This document shows positions 1-13,000 of a stretch of 64,000 bases of DNA, piece by piece. Numbering within the stretch: position 1 is the first letter of the stretch; each line of letters begins with the position of its first letter. A program made the position numbers and the translations under genes. This stretch comes from Galbula dea (Eukaryota > Chordata > Aves > Piciformes > Galbulidae). The DNA lies in contig VWZX01010725.1 in the NCBI GenBank assembly GCA_013399015.1, positions 5,331 through 69,330 of the forward strand, written 5' to 3'. The notes under the pieces were generated by a model. The model did not search any database and had not been told where the DNA came from. It saw nothing but the letters and a program-made list of their open reading frames with translations.

Positions 1-520
1 ATTAGAAGGGGTGTGGTTAGTAGGTCAAGAGAGGTTCTTCTTCCCCTTTACTCTACCCTGCTGAGGCTGCATCTGGATTATTGTGTCCACTTCTGGGCCC
101 CTCAGTTTAAGAAGGATAGGGAACTGCTGGAAAGAGTCCACCATAGAGCCACTAAGATGATTAAGGGAGTGGAGCCTCCTTCTTATGAGGAAAGGCTGAT
201 GGAGCTGGGTCGCTTTAGCCTGGAGATTAGGAGGCTAAGGGGTGACCTCATCTGTGCTTTTAAATACGTGAAGGGTGGTTGTGGGAGGATGGGGTCAGGC
301 TCTTCTCAGTGAAGCCCAGTAACAAGACCATGGGCAATGGTTGTAAGCTGAAACATAGGAGGTTCCCTGGGAATACACGAAGAAATTTTTTCTCAGTGAG
401 GGTGATGGAGCACTGGAACAGACTGCCCAAGGGAGGTTGTGGAGCCTGCTTCTCTGGAGGTTTTCAAAAGCCGTCTGAATGCAATTCTGTGTGACCTGTT
501 CTAGGGAATCCTGCTCTTAT
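1..520 (+). mobile_element. CR1 LINE, 3' part, degraded tail
   Basis: Translation gives the C-terminal CR1 reverse-transcriptase peptide ([35 protein letters not shown]) with a later frame break near 280-310. The element is cut by the window edge on its 5' side. After GGGAATCCTGCTCT (505-518) the usual 3' end is lost or strongly diverged, so the right boundary is uncertain (490-570). Confidence 0.9.
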
Positions 521-2805
521 AACTGAGGAATGGACTCAATTGGCTGATCTTTACAATATTGGGGTGGTCGTCTCCATTGGGCAGCTGAAGAAGCAGTAGC
601 CACTTCGGCCACAACAACAAGTTCTCTTTAATCAGTGAATCAGAATATTTAGTAACCATGATTGTATTCATCTGTGACAATAAGCAAATTAATCAAGCCA
701 CTTCATAGCCAATAACTCCTTTGTATAGAATGAGTTATATTTGTGATTGAATGAGGTGTGTTTTCACCAAGAGAAAACCTCTGCTTCTTCAGTGAGAATT
801 TTTGGGAACATCTCTTACTTTGTGTACCATTTAAGTGGTAATATGCAGAACCAGTATGCTTATGAATTTCTGCAACTTTTCATCTGCAACATCATTCAGC
901 CAGTGCCACAGCAAACTGATGCTGTGGTTGTATTATAACCAAATTCTGAAAAGTGCAGCTTTTTGAAGAAAGGTAATGTTGATGCTACCTTCTTGTCTAT
1001 GTGAGTTTAAGCACTTTTGATAATAGCTGGGAAATAGTATTACTTAAAAGAATGAGTGTATTGTTCCAGTCATTTCACTTTGTTATTTTGCTTTGCTTCC
1101 CATCATTGATCAGTTACACTGATTAAATAGAATTAGAGATTCATAAATAGTTACTGTCTCCAACTGCCATCTGGTGCAATAAAGCTTAAAGAGATGAGGA
1201 GCTTTAAAAGCTGCTAGTTAACTCAATTTAAAGGACATGAGAAGTGCTTGTATAGCTCAGAGAGATATTGGTTTTGCCACTCACACCTGAAGTCAAACCC
1301 ATGATATTGCAGAATACTTTATTTCATAAATTTATCTATTTTAGTTTTTCTTACCTTTTGACTCAGTACAATTGTTGAAGGGATCAGAATCTTGCAGCTT
1401 AATTGAATGACGCTCAACCTAGCAAATCCTAGTGATCCTCTGAGTGTGCACTACTGCTGTTACTTTAAGACTTGGCATTAAGTCTAATTATCTTAGGCAT
1501 GTAAAAAATACTGAATAAATTTGTTTAGAATTTTGGGAAGTACTTGAAATCTGTTAAGTAACCGGTGTAAGAAAATTATAATGCTCATCTGGCTGCTTGT
1601 TTTTAGGAGAGCACCAGCATTTAAAAAAATTCCCAATGTGCTCTTTTTTTTAATGTTCATTGTTAGACAACCTAGAGGAATACTGTGTAAAAGATTGCAA
1701 TTAGTTTTTTTCTTCTAAAAACAAAACCCATCTTTCAAATGTGCCAAATGTGATATTTAAAGTCACTACATACATTTGATAATGCCCAACTTTTATTGTT
1801 TTTTGTGACTACAATAGTAAAATGTGAAATTATTTTTGCAAACATCTAAAAATCTGATTTATGAAAAAATTATTAAAATTAAAAAAATTATTAAAAGCTT
1901 TCAGAGGTGATCTTAAACACGTCTGTTTTCAGGAAAAAAACCACAGCTTTGTGGTATTGTGAATTGTATTTGGAAAATTGATTAATTAGTTAGTTATTTA
2001 CTGTATTTTCTTATAAAGCCAAATTGTGTTAACAATGTGTTATATGAGACATTTTGTTGTTCTGTTATTATTGCACAGCTGTTGCCTGACTTTTTCCAAG
2101 ATACAGTGCACAACCTTAAAAGGTTAAATCCTCTTTTGATCCAAATGAAACGAAGGAAGAGGCAGACTGTAGATAAATTCTTGCTTTATTCTTTTGCCTT
2201 TTTTTTGAATACTGTCAATAAATGCAGAGCTGGAAGCACCTTAGAAGAAACTATCTGGAATAATTGTTTATAATTTTTTCACTGTTCCTTTTTTTTGCCA
2301 TCTCCAAAGTGCAAAAATTATGTTGAAAATCTATGGAAATTTTTAAGCCACCAAATAAGTCTTTGCTAGTTGAAGCATGTAATGTTCATAAAGTCCATAA
2401 TATAAGCATGTTAAAACTATTGAAATAGTATTAAATATACTACAATCTACAGTCTTAATAAAATTGATTTTCTTTAAGCAATAAATAATTACTAATGTTC
2501 CTTAGTTCTGCATTGCAATTTTTCTCTATAGAGTTTCCACACGGTAATAAACCTGAAGACTCAGCATGAGTATTTAAACTAAAGGATTTTTTCTGCCTTT
2601 TCATAATTATGCATGGTTATTGTGACCTTTCTCTCATCAATCTCTTGCATTTCTGTCCTGTTGTATTCAGATCACAAAGGTTTTGAACTACAAATTAAAT
2701 TCTCGGTTTTAAACAAATGTGTTTAAAAGTGTTGAGTCTCAAAGGTGTGTCCTGAAGCATTACAGATGACTGGAAAAACAGGTTAAAATTTGTTGTGTGA
2801 TTTAG

Positions 2806-4320
2806 CATGGAGGGTTATGGTTAACAGCTTGGACTCAGACTGTCACTGAAAGTGTAGTATCACAAGACCCTGTCCTGGGACCTGTCTGTTTTAACATCTT
2901 TATCAATGACCCACAAAGAGGTGCTGACACATGGTCTTGTCAAATTTTCAGACAGCATCAAATTGTAGGTGAGTAGATGGTAGGCCCAGTTGTAGAGTTA
3001 CCACCCAAAAGGACCCAGGCAGGCTGAAGGATCTGACCAGTAGGAATCTTATGAAGTTCAACAATGTCAAATGCAAAATCCTGAACTTCTGAAGGAGAGC
3101 AAGATAGGTTGGCCACTGCCAGGTCTGGGAGCAGCTCTGTGGAGAACACCATGGGGAAGTGCGCTGCGTAGAAGCTGGCCATGGGCCTGGCAGAAAGGCA
3201 GCCAATAGTGTCCGGGGTTGTGTGAACAGAAGTGCAGCTGGTGGCTCAAGGGAAAGGGTCATCCTTCTCTGCTTGTCACTAGCTAGATTACAGATAGACC
3301 CTACATCCAGTAGTGAACCCCCAGTACAAGAAAGATGTTGATAAACTGGAAGAACATAAGCACAGGGCTGCCAGTATGCTTGGCAGTGGGACCACTTGTC
3401 CTGTGAAGAGATGTTGAGGGTCCAGGTTTTACTTAGTTGGTAAAGAGGTGACTTCAGAGGGACCTAGCAGCAGCCAACAGTTCCTACAGAGAAGGCAGCA
3501 AGAAGAGGGAGCCAGGCTTATCACGGTAGTGCTTGGTGGGAAAATGCAAGGCAACAGGCATAAATTGAAGAAAGAATCAGACTGGATATAAGAAATAAAT
3601 TTTTCACAGGTTGAACAGCCAAGCATAGGAGCAGATTGTTCACAGAATCACTGAATCACAGAATGTTAGGAGTTGGAAGGGACCTTGAAAGATCATCTAG
3701 TCCAAACCCGCTGCCACAGCAGGATTCCCTAGAACAGGTCACACAGAAGCACGTCCAGATGGGTTTTGAATATCTCCAGAGAAGGAGACTCCATGACCTC
3801 TCTGGGCAGTCTGTGCCAGTGATCTGTCACCCTCACTGAGAAAAAAAATTTTCTTGTATTCACACAGAATCTCCTATGCTTCAGCTTACAACCATTGCCT
3901 CTTGTCCTGTCACTGGGCTCCAATGAGAAGAGCCCGACCCCATCCTCCTGACACTCACCCTTCACATATGTGAAAGCATAGTTGAGGTCACCCCTTAGCC
4001 TCCTTATCTCCAAGCTTAAGAGACCCAGCTCCCTCAACCTTTCCTCATAGGGAAGAGGTTCCAGCCCCTTCATCATCTTTGTGGCTCTATGGTGGACTCT
4101 TTCCAGCAGTTCCCTATCCTTCTTAAACTGAGGGGCCCAGAAGTGGACACAATATTCCAGATGCGGCCTTACCAGGGTAGAGTAAAGGGGGGGAAGAACT
4201 GTGCTGTCTCCATCATTGGAGGTTTTCAAGAACTAAATGGATAAAGACCTGATCTGACCCTAATTTGAGCAAAAAGTTGAACTGTAGACCTCCAGAAGAC
4301 TCTTCCAAAACAAATGATGG
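2806..4320 (+). repeat. Ancient CR1 LINE copy (interrupted)
   Basis: A strongly diverged CR1 in + orientation. The segment near 2870-2915 resembles the CR1 stretch that encodes [13 protein letters not shown], and 3045-3095 resembles the segment encoding [12 protein letters not shown]. It stops at about 3639 and resumes at about 4201 with CTGTCTCCATCATTGGAGG, the segment that follows in CR1. The gap is exactly filled by a younger inverted CR1. Boundaries are approximate; the divergence points to an old subfamily. Confidence 0.65.
3640..4200 (-). mobile_element. CR1 LINE, 5'-truncated, nested in older CR1
   Basis: On the + strand it begins with CACAGAATCACTGAATCACA, the reverse of the CR1 octamer tail, followed by the reverse complement of the typical 3' end. 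The minus strand encodes a long CR1 C-terminal peptide ([20 protein letters not shown] and on). It is 5' truncated, as is usual for target-primed insertions. Confidence 0.92.
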
Positions 4321-6828
4321 AAGACCCAGTGGAGTTTTATCTCTGTTTACTACTCTGTAATGTAAATTTTCACATATTTGCATGCATTTTTATCATTTTC
4401 TGTTTTAAAGCAACCAACAGGTATTGTCTGTGCATTTTATCTCTTTACAAAACATAAGGTCAGTATAGCATAATTACCATAATGATGTACACAATAAGTT
4501 CACCTAATATGGAAATGGTGACATGCTGTCACAGAATGTGAATTACTTCATCTGACTGAATCTTGTGTTTTCTACCATGGCTTCCTGTAGGCTGTCAAGT
4601 TTACATTTTCAACTATAGCTCAAATATTGACTCTACAAACATGCAGTCTGAAAAATGTCACATAAAACCATGTAAGTGTGTCAGGTGCAAAGGTGACATC
4701 CACTGTGGAATTATAAGATAAATTGGTGTAACTGTTCTGAATTTTAATTTTAATCTTATTTCTGCTATTTGTTGCTCTTTTTTAACATCTATGCTGCAGT
4801 TTTAGGACGTATCTTAAGTTAGTTTTTCCATTAGCATTATTTTTATCTGTGTTTATAATAATATTTCTATACCATGAATAGCAAATTTGTGTTAATACAG
4901 TTTCTATAGAGTGGGGGAAATACACAGAACAGGGCACAGCTGTTCTTTATTTTCTTTTACTGTAGTGTAGAACAGTAGCACATAAACCTGCAACATTGAC
5001 AGTGGCACAGAATTATAGCAGGGTGTCTAAATTGTTATCGTATTTATCTGCCTTGAAAAGAGCTATTGAGGGAAGACACCTTAAGAAAGTAATTAAACAC
5101 AATATTGCACAACTCTGGCTGAAGCACTGAGCCTACTTCAGTGCTTTGACCTAAAAAGGTTATTGGTCATTATCCATAGAACTATCTAAAGCAGGAAGAG
5201 AAGCAAGAAATGATTGTAATCTGAACAATAATTTTTCCCAATGGTATTTTCAAGACAGTTTCAAAATTATTGATACAATCCTCATAAGCTGTTGTTATAA
5301 TACCTTCCTCTATAATGTAACCTGTGTGACCTTTAAAATTTTAATATATTATTATAATTTTTTGGTCCATCTATTCTTGATTTCAATCATTAGCCCAAAA
5401 CCAGTATATGCTTTAGAACAGGTATTGTATCCTAATATGTCATGGTTGTATTTCTCTAATTAATTCTATATTAGTATTTTAAATTTCTAGTTGTATTAGA
5501 CACTAACAAAAATGGGGGAGGAGGGAGAAGGTGGAGGTAGAGGTGATTTGCTTGGTATAATTTCATTCCACATGACAGAATTTGCAGAGCAGAGATGGAA
5601 AATTAGGCTTTTTTTTTTTTCTTTCACAGGGGAAACTAGTCTGTAATGCCACAAGTAGGGAATATAGTGCTTGCTTGAAATATTGAAGATCTTCAGAGTT
5701 GACAGAGAATCAGCTTATGAAACCTGAAATTGTCTTCCATTTTGGTAGCATTTGCTTTACCCTCCTTTCTCTCCTCCCACTAGCATAGGCAGCAGACCTT
5801 TTTTTTTCTAATCAAAAAGCAGACATCTCAGATAAATGCTGACAGTATGAATGCTGAGAATGACATCTCTGTTCCATAAGTTTGTACTGAAATCATGGAA
5901 GTGCAGTAGAACAGGAATAAAAGAGAAAAGCAGTTGAAAAACATTTGTTGTTGTTGTTATTTGTGTTGGTTTTTTTCTTGTGAAAATATGACTTTCTGGG
6001 ACTAAGGTTCATATTACAAGAAAACAGGAGTAAGAGAAAAAGCGTAGTTCATACATGTACAGAGCACATAATCTCTTAGTATACTGTTGTTGCAAATGAC
6101 ATTGTATATCACCCATAGCCAGAGAGACAAAAACTAGTGAGGTATTGCATGGTGCCATCACAGGATTCCACATCTCATTGAGGGTATCTTCCTTCTGTGT
6201 TTTCAATTGCATGCTAACTGAATCTCTTAGAGAACTACTGTTTCACTTGCATAATATCTGTGCCATTTATAGATGGAGCTAATGAAGTAGGGTGACTTTT
6301 CAGATCAAAATTAAGCAAACTTACCAGAAATGAGTGACCAAGAGTCTAGTGAGTGCTGTCTTGACACAAGGCAGAACTATGGCACAGAAGAAACCTTGCC
6401 TTATTCTTCCCACTTCCCTCTGCATGCCTCTTGACTGTGCACAGGCAAGGAAGCAGTGATATGCATGAATGAGATGGTACTTCCAGTCACTTTTATGAAT
6501 TCTTTGGGTGAAAAGAAGTTCCTGTGTCATTCAGAGATACAAGGCCACAAGTGGCAATTATATTGATTGTAAGTAGCATCTTTCAAAAAGACCTCTCATA
6601 AAAAAAACCCCAAACCATTCCTGTGCCCTTTATTAGGTATTCTGAATAATAAATTGTTCTTGCAGTAGATCATACATGATCATACACACATACAAGCTTG
6701 TGAGGCTGCAGAAATTGCATAGTGTGTTGTTCTGCTATTTTACTTTTTTCACATTTTAAATGAATCCCCTATATGGTTTGTAGAGGTATGCATGAAAACC
6801 TTCATCTGTGTTTCTGTTTTAATTACAG

Positions 6829-7007
6829 GTGTTGTTCTTATGTGGGTCGAAGAGGAAACGGTCCTCAAGCTATATCTATTGGCAAGAACTGTGATAAGTT
6901 TGGTATAGTTGTCCATGAGTTGGGTCATGTGATAGGTTTTTGGCATGAACATACAAGACCAGACCGTGATGATCATGTCACCATCATTAGAGAAAACATC
7001 CAGCCTG
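6829..7007 (+). CDS. TLL1: TLL1 exon 1 of window: astacin active site
   Basis: This exon of 179 nt starts at the last base of a codon and ends in phase 1. It encodes the [13 protein letters not shown] cysteine loop and then the astacin zinc site [13 protein letters not shown] (6914-6952), which fits HExxHxxGxxH. The three histidines bind zinc and the glutamate is the catalytic base. It continues with TRPDRDDHV, typical of tolloids. The acceptor is AATTACAG and the donor is CTG|GTAAGA; the split glycine codon (G|GT) is completed by the next exon. All catalytic residues expected here are present. Confidence 0.96.
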
Positions 7008-10000
7008 GTAAGATATTCTGATAAGTATTTTGGAAAACTGTTTATTTTTTTATCTTTCCTTCATCTGTTCAACTCTCTTAAAACTTAACCCTGAATAGCA
7101 CTAATGAACTGAATAGCAGAAATGAGCATTTATGCCTGCTATTACTCTTAGCTAGACTGATCTAAAGCTGATTCACGAGTACACACTGCAAACAAAATAT
7201 AATCTTTTCTGAAGATCTGGCCAGGTGGCAAGTCATTAAATAATATTAGTTAGAAGTAGAGAAATAGTAATCAAGTTCAATAATTTGAAGGGCTCTTAAA
7301 GCCCTTCAGAAGTCATGTTTCTGTGCTTGAGAGAGGGCTTTTCTTTCATAGTATTTACTGAATGATAAGTAGAGACATGTCAATAGCTTTTTAGTTCCCC
7401 AAGAGATTTAGACCTGGAAGGTAAGCTGAGAACTTTGAATTTGTGACAAAGGTGGGTATTGTTCCCATGGTTTCTACAACACTTGATTCCTACAGAGCTT
7501 GCGGCTTTTGCCAATGACCTTGACACTGTTGAGACAAAAGTGTCTAAGGAACCTGAGAACTTTAAACTGTGGCTATCTTCTCTTTGTCAGTTTAGCTGTT
7601 GTGCCCACACATGTTATCACAGAATCACATTGTTGTTAGGATGTTAGAATGTTAGGAGCTGGAAGGGACCTCGAAAGATCATCTTGTCCAACCCCCCCTG
7701 CAAGAGCAGGATTCCCTAGACCAGGTCACACAGAAATGCATCCAGATGGGTTTTGAATGCCTCCATAAAAGTGACTCTGCAACCTCTCTGGCAGTCTGTG
7801 CCAGTGCTCTGGCACCTGAACTGGGAAACATTTTTTTCTTGTATTCACACGGAACCTCCTGCGCTTCAGCTTACAGATATTGACCCTTGTCCTGTCGCTG
7901 GGCTTCACTGAGAAGAGCCTGACCCCATCCTCCTGACACACACCCTTCACATATTTAAAAGCATAGATGAGGTCACCCCTTAGTCTTCTCCAACCTAAAG
8001 AGACCCAGCTCCCTCAACCTTTCCTCATAAGGAAGAGGTTCCACCCCCTTCATCATCTTTGTGGCTCTGTGGTGGACTCTTTCCAGCAGTTCCCTATCCT
8101 TCTTAAACTGAGGGGTCCAGAACTGGACACAATATTCCAGATGCGGCCTCACCAGGGTAGAGTAAAGAGGAAGAAGAACCTCTCTTGACCTACGAATTAC
8201 AACCCCTTTAAGCCACCCCAGAATCCCATTGGCCCTCTTGGACACATGCTGGCTCATGGTCATCCTTCCATCCACCAATCATAGAATCATAGAATGGCTC
8301 AGGTTGGAAGGGACCTTAAAGATCATCTAGTTCCAATCCCCCTGCCATGTGCAGGGACACCACATGCACTAGACCAGGTCATTCAGGGTGACATCCAGCC
8401 TGGCCTTAAACACTGCCAGGGATGTGGCCTCCACAACCTCTCCGGGCAACCTGTTCCAGTGCCTCACCACCCTTTGGGTAAAGAACCCCCTTCTAATCTC
8501 CAGCCTAAATTTCTCCTCCTTCAGCTTCTCCTCCTTCAGGTCCCTTTCCCCTTCACTGCTCTCCAACAGATCAGTCCCCAACCGATACAGATAAACGGGG
8601 TTGGTGTTTCCCAGGTGCAAAACTCGACAGTTGCCCTTATTGAATTTGATTCAATTTCTCCCAGCCCAACTCTCCAGCCTGTCTAAGTCTCGCTGAATGG
8701 CAGCACAACCCTCCGGCATGTCTGCCACTCCACCCAGGTTAGTGTCATCAGCAAACTTGCTGACAGTGCACTCTGTTCCCTCATCCAGGTCGTTAATGAA
8801 TGTTTGTTGGTAGGAAAACAGACATGTATTACTTGTGAGGTACACTGATTCAGTGAAACACTGATTCAGACTTAAGGGAATTTTGTGTTCAAGAAGAAGT
8901 GAAATTGGAAATTGTCCAGTGATAGCTTGGAGTGTTTATCTGTTCCTATAGAAAACGTTTTAAACACAATAAATTTGAGATACAATACAATCTTATATAA
9001 TACAATAAATCTTTGCCTCCTTAGCTAGGACTGGGAAGATGGTTGGCAGCTGACAACTCCCACATGTCTTTGAAGTCCTCAAAGGATATATGCATCCAAA
9101 CCTTTTTTCTGTTTTCTCTGTGTCATTGACTGGTATAGATGCCATATGAGCTCTTCTCCTGTGCTTTTCTGTAATGGGGAAAGCCATCTGAGTATGATGC
9201 TGAGACTCCTGCTCTCTCCTTTTAGTTCTCTCTCTAGTTTCTAGCTGAAACCACTTCTTGTGGTGTGGCATGGGCTTGAGGATCACTAAATAGGATCAGG
9301 AAGTCATGACCCCAAAGACACCTGGGTTATATTATGCAAATTATATTGCTTACCACTGCAGGTTTTTTTGCAAGACACCACTGGGAATATGAATTGGAGT
9401 AAAAGGTGTTTTGCATCTCTTACTACACTCATTGATTTGGACAAAGAACTTCTAGTCTGGAATTATGAACTAGGTATAATTCTTCAATAAAGAGGTTTCT
9501 GGGGTCTTTGCTGTCAAAATGATTTCTTTCTGGAATTAAGCACCAAGCCAGCAAATTTCATGGATTCTACAGGAAGAGCAAAATAATGTGTGGGGCCTTT
9601 ATGTAGGTTTGGTTAATCTTTCTAAATGCCAAATGCAGCAATTTAATGTGTTTCAGAATATGTATGGCCTCTTCTTTTATCAGTCACACAGTTACTCCCA
9701 AATGGCTAAGATTTATGTATGTCAGTGAGTTATTAAGTTAGGATCATTTTTGTTTTTCTTTCCCTATCTTGTTTTTGTCTTCACAAAAATTACAGTAAAT
9801 AAACTCACAATTGTCAATCATTCATAGGTCAGGAATACAACTTTCTGAAGATGGAGCCTGGAGAGGTGAACTCCCTTGGGGAACCATATGACTTTGACAG
9901 TATTATGCACTATGCCAGGAACACCTTCTCAAGGTTGGAGTCTCAGGTTATACCTTTCGACTTTTAATTCTTTTATTTTCTGTGAATGTTAAGAATTATG

Positions 10001-13000
10001 CTTTTCAAGTATTCTGAAATTGCTTAAAATATCCTTTGTGGTAGTATTCTTACAGCAGTCAAAGCACAGCTTTGTTTATTATAAGTCAGAATAATATAAT
10101 CATTTTTAAACATATTTTGTTTCTGTTCAATTTCAAAGAAGCCTTTTAAACTTGCTTTATTTCTTTATATTTTAAGACAAGGTAATCTGGAAACATAATT
10201 TCATATAATATTCACTTTCTTTTTGTCTCCACAAAAATCTGAGTTTAGAAAAACCAAATGAGTGAAATGGTTAGGAATCTTATGTGTAACATAACCTATC
10301 CTCTTAAGAAGAAATCTTTGATGCATAATATCTGAGAAACTATAGATTATTCAGGCAAAACATGTTATCTTACTAGGACATCTACCATGCAAGAGCAGAA
10401 AATTTAGCAAGCTGGAATTCCCCAGAATCCTAGGCCAATGGCATCATCTATATAACTTGATTTGCAGGCCCTTATCTCACCACTTTGCAAGCTGGCAAAA
10501 ACTGATAGTGCCACGAGTAGGTGTGCCTTGCCCCAAGGAACAAGAGATGTTACCTCATACTGTTGAAAAATAACCAGCAAACCCTTGAGGTCACGTATTG
10601 GTTTGCACTTATTTGTCTTGAGATGATGACTTGTGCTCAGTGTGGCATATTGTCAGCTGTTAGATCTTACTCAGCGGGATAAGCAGTAGAAATCAGAAAA
10701 CTTCATAAAGTTCTAGTCACAAAGAATGAAGTTGTTTACACTGTATCAAAACTGTTAGAGGTTGTTCCCTTACTAAAGTGCTAAAGCATTTAAGAGAGGA
10801 ACATTTTGCAAAACATGAATGGCACTGGTTTCAGATTGTGTATATATAAAATATAAATATTTATAAATATAATATATTATTATTATAAATACAATATAAA
10901 TAATATAATTTTATATTATATAAATATAATATAAAATTATAACTTATAGGTGCAACCTCTTTTTAAAAAAAAAAATAATGTCCCTTATTTAAGGAAACTG
11001 GATAAAGCCATAAGTAGCTTATTTCACTGTTTAGATTAGGGTAACATCCTGAGATTAATTTTTTGTTTTCAAAATTTATAGTGATGCCACAAGAAATCTA
11101 ACTGAGCAAAGAGAGCAGTATGCACTTACAATATGCAAAATGGTTCTTTTATTATAATTTAAAAATCAATCTGTATTTATAAACAATATTCCTAAGAACA
11201 AAGATCTTTACCATTCATTCATTTTTGGACCTACATTATGCCTAAAAATGCTAGTTTTGCTTTTCAGTAGAACCCCTACAAATATACAGTACAGCATAAA
11301 GAAACTGAAGAACAAGAGAATACAGAAATATGTTCATTTGTTAACTTCTATTTTATGGGAATCTAAGAGATTCTTCAAATTCCATAACATGACAATAGAA
11401 CTTAGTTTTTTACCTTGCACTTTTAAAATTTATTTGAGGCTGCCAAGATATTTTGGATCATTTTTAAATTTGGGAAATTTTGAACAAAGCTGGGACAAGT
11501 GTGCTTCTCTATTACATCTAGTTACTTAGTGTAAATACTATTAAAATCACATATGGTAATTCATATGTGATTTTAATTAAATTATGTATTTTAATGATGT
11601 ATTTCATTGTGAAGCAAGCAGAGACTGGCAAGTAGGGATTTCTATTTCCAAAGCAACAAGTGTTAGAATACAGTAAGATCTGTTCTAACACCTGACAGAA
11701 GAATGCTTAGCAAGTGTGCCTGACTTTACCTGCTCTTACACAAGTAAGTCACACTTCTTTAGAAATAGGAACTTTTTTTTAGAGAATTTCTTGATCAGAC
11801 TTAATTTATGTATTTTTATATAATTTTGGAAGAGCTTAACAGCAGTTCCTTTTTCCTGTGTAGTCTTAATAGTGGCAAGAGATTTCCCTCCTGCTTTCTA
11901 ACAGAAATACAAAAGCTGGAATGTTACTTGGGGTACTGAAAGAAGATTCTTTTTGATAAATTTGCATAAATTTGGCCAACTTAAGAAATTTTTATGGCAT
12001 ATTTTCTGTACTTAACGTTCTACATTTTATCCTCACATTTATGCTGAATGTAAATTCCAGATTTACAAAATAGTATTATACATTCATAAAACTCAGGCAG
12101 TTTTATGACAGAAACCTGATAGGGGATTTTGGGGTCTATTTTTATTTTTATTTTTTTTTAGGGGCATGTTTCTGGATACCATTCTCCCTTCCCGTGATGA
12201 TAATGGTATACGACCTGCCATTGGCCAACGTACTCGTCTAAGTAAAGGAGATATTGCACAGGCAAGAAAGCTGTATAGATGTCCAGGTATTGCATCACAA
12301 ACAAACAAACCCCATATATTAGCAACTGTTTGACTTGTTGTTCAAGAGGAATGAAACATTTTTTTGAGTCAGCTGCGCAGTAGTCTACTTTCATGTTGGC
12401 AACTGAGTTAGGCAGTTCAAGAACTTAATCATAAAAAACCCTTACAGTTAAGGTCTCTGGAATGCAAAGCACTTAAAGACAGATAAAATGTATGAAACAA
12501 CACTTTAGTTCCGTGACATTTCAGTATTTGTTTTCCTTAGCTGTTAAATGACTAGGAAAAAAAAAAAGTTGTTTAATATCACTTCTGGTTTGTATATTGA
12601 CCGGAGTCCTTTTGTATTTATTACTCAAGCACGAGGAAATTAAATTACTGCAATTGCTTCTGAACGTGTTACGTCTTTTTACAATTTGACAAGTAACAAG
12701 CCAGGACAAGTGAGTTTTAAACTCTTTGGCAGATAAAATGGTTAGATCTTATTACAAAATGACTGCAGTTTTAACAGGTACATTTAGTATTTTAATATCT
12801 TCTGCCTAATTTTAGCATCCTATGTTTGCAATGCATATCAACATTTTATCTCAAATTAGTGTTGAGGTAGAGATGTTGGCTGTCTCAGTGACATTAGTGA
12901 CAAGTCTGGAGTAATCCAGAGTCAACAGAGTGGTTCTTTTTTCTGTAGTGCTCGTTCTTTGCTAAGTGCTGACAGTCATCAAAATCTCAAAGCAATAGGT

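Larger units (their letters stand above)
1..6828 (+). other. Intron of TLL1 (3' part), upstream of first exon
   Basis: This is AT-rich noncoding DNA. It holds a CR1 piece at the left edge (1 to about 520), an ancient CR1 (2806-4320) split by a young inverted CR1 (3640-4200), and a short TTG repeat near 5945-5958. The remaining parts (520-2800 and 4320-6828) show no convincing gene, RNA or named repeat; the short open frames there are not supported by any recognisable protein. Confidence 0.85.
7008..9827 (+). other. Intron between TLL1 window exons 1 and 2
   Basis: This 2820 nt intron carries an inverted CR1 with a second CR1 subfamily inside it (7615-8803). The rest (7008-7614 and 8804-9827) is AT-rich and shows nothing I can name. 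Confidence 0.9.
9934..12161 (+). other. Intron between TLL1 window exons 2 and 3
   Basis: A 2228 nt AT-rich intron. It holds a long run of A and T (10843-10945), a perfect hairpin (11540-11577) and a T-rich acceptor tract. No CR1 or gene is seen. Confidence 0.9.
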
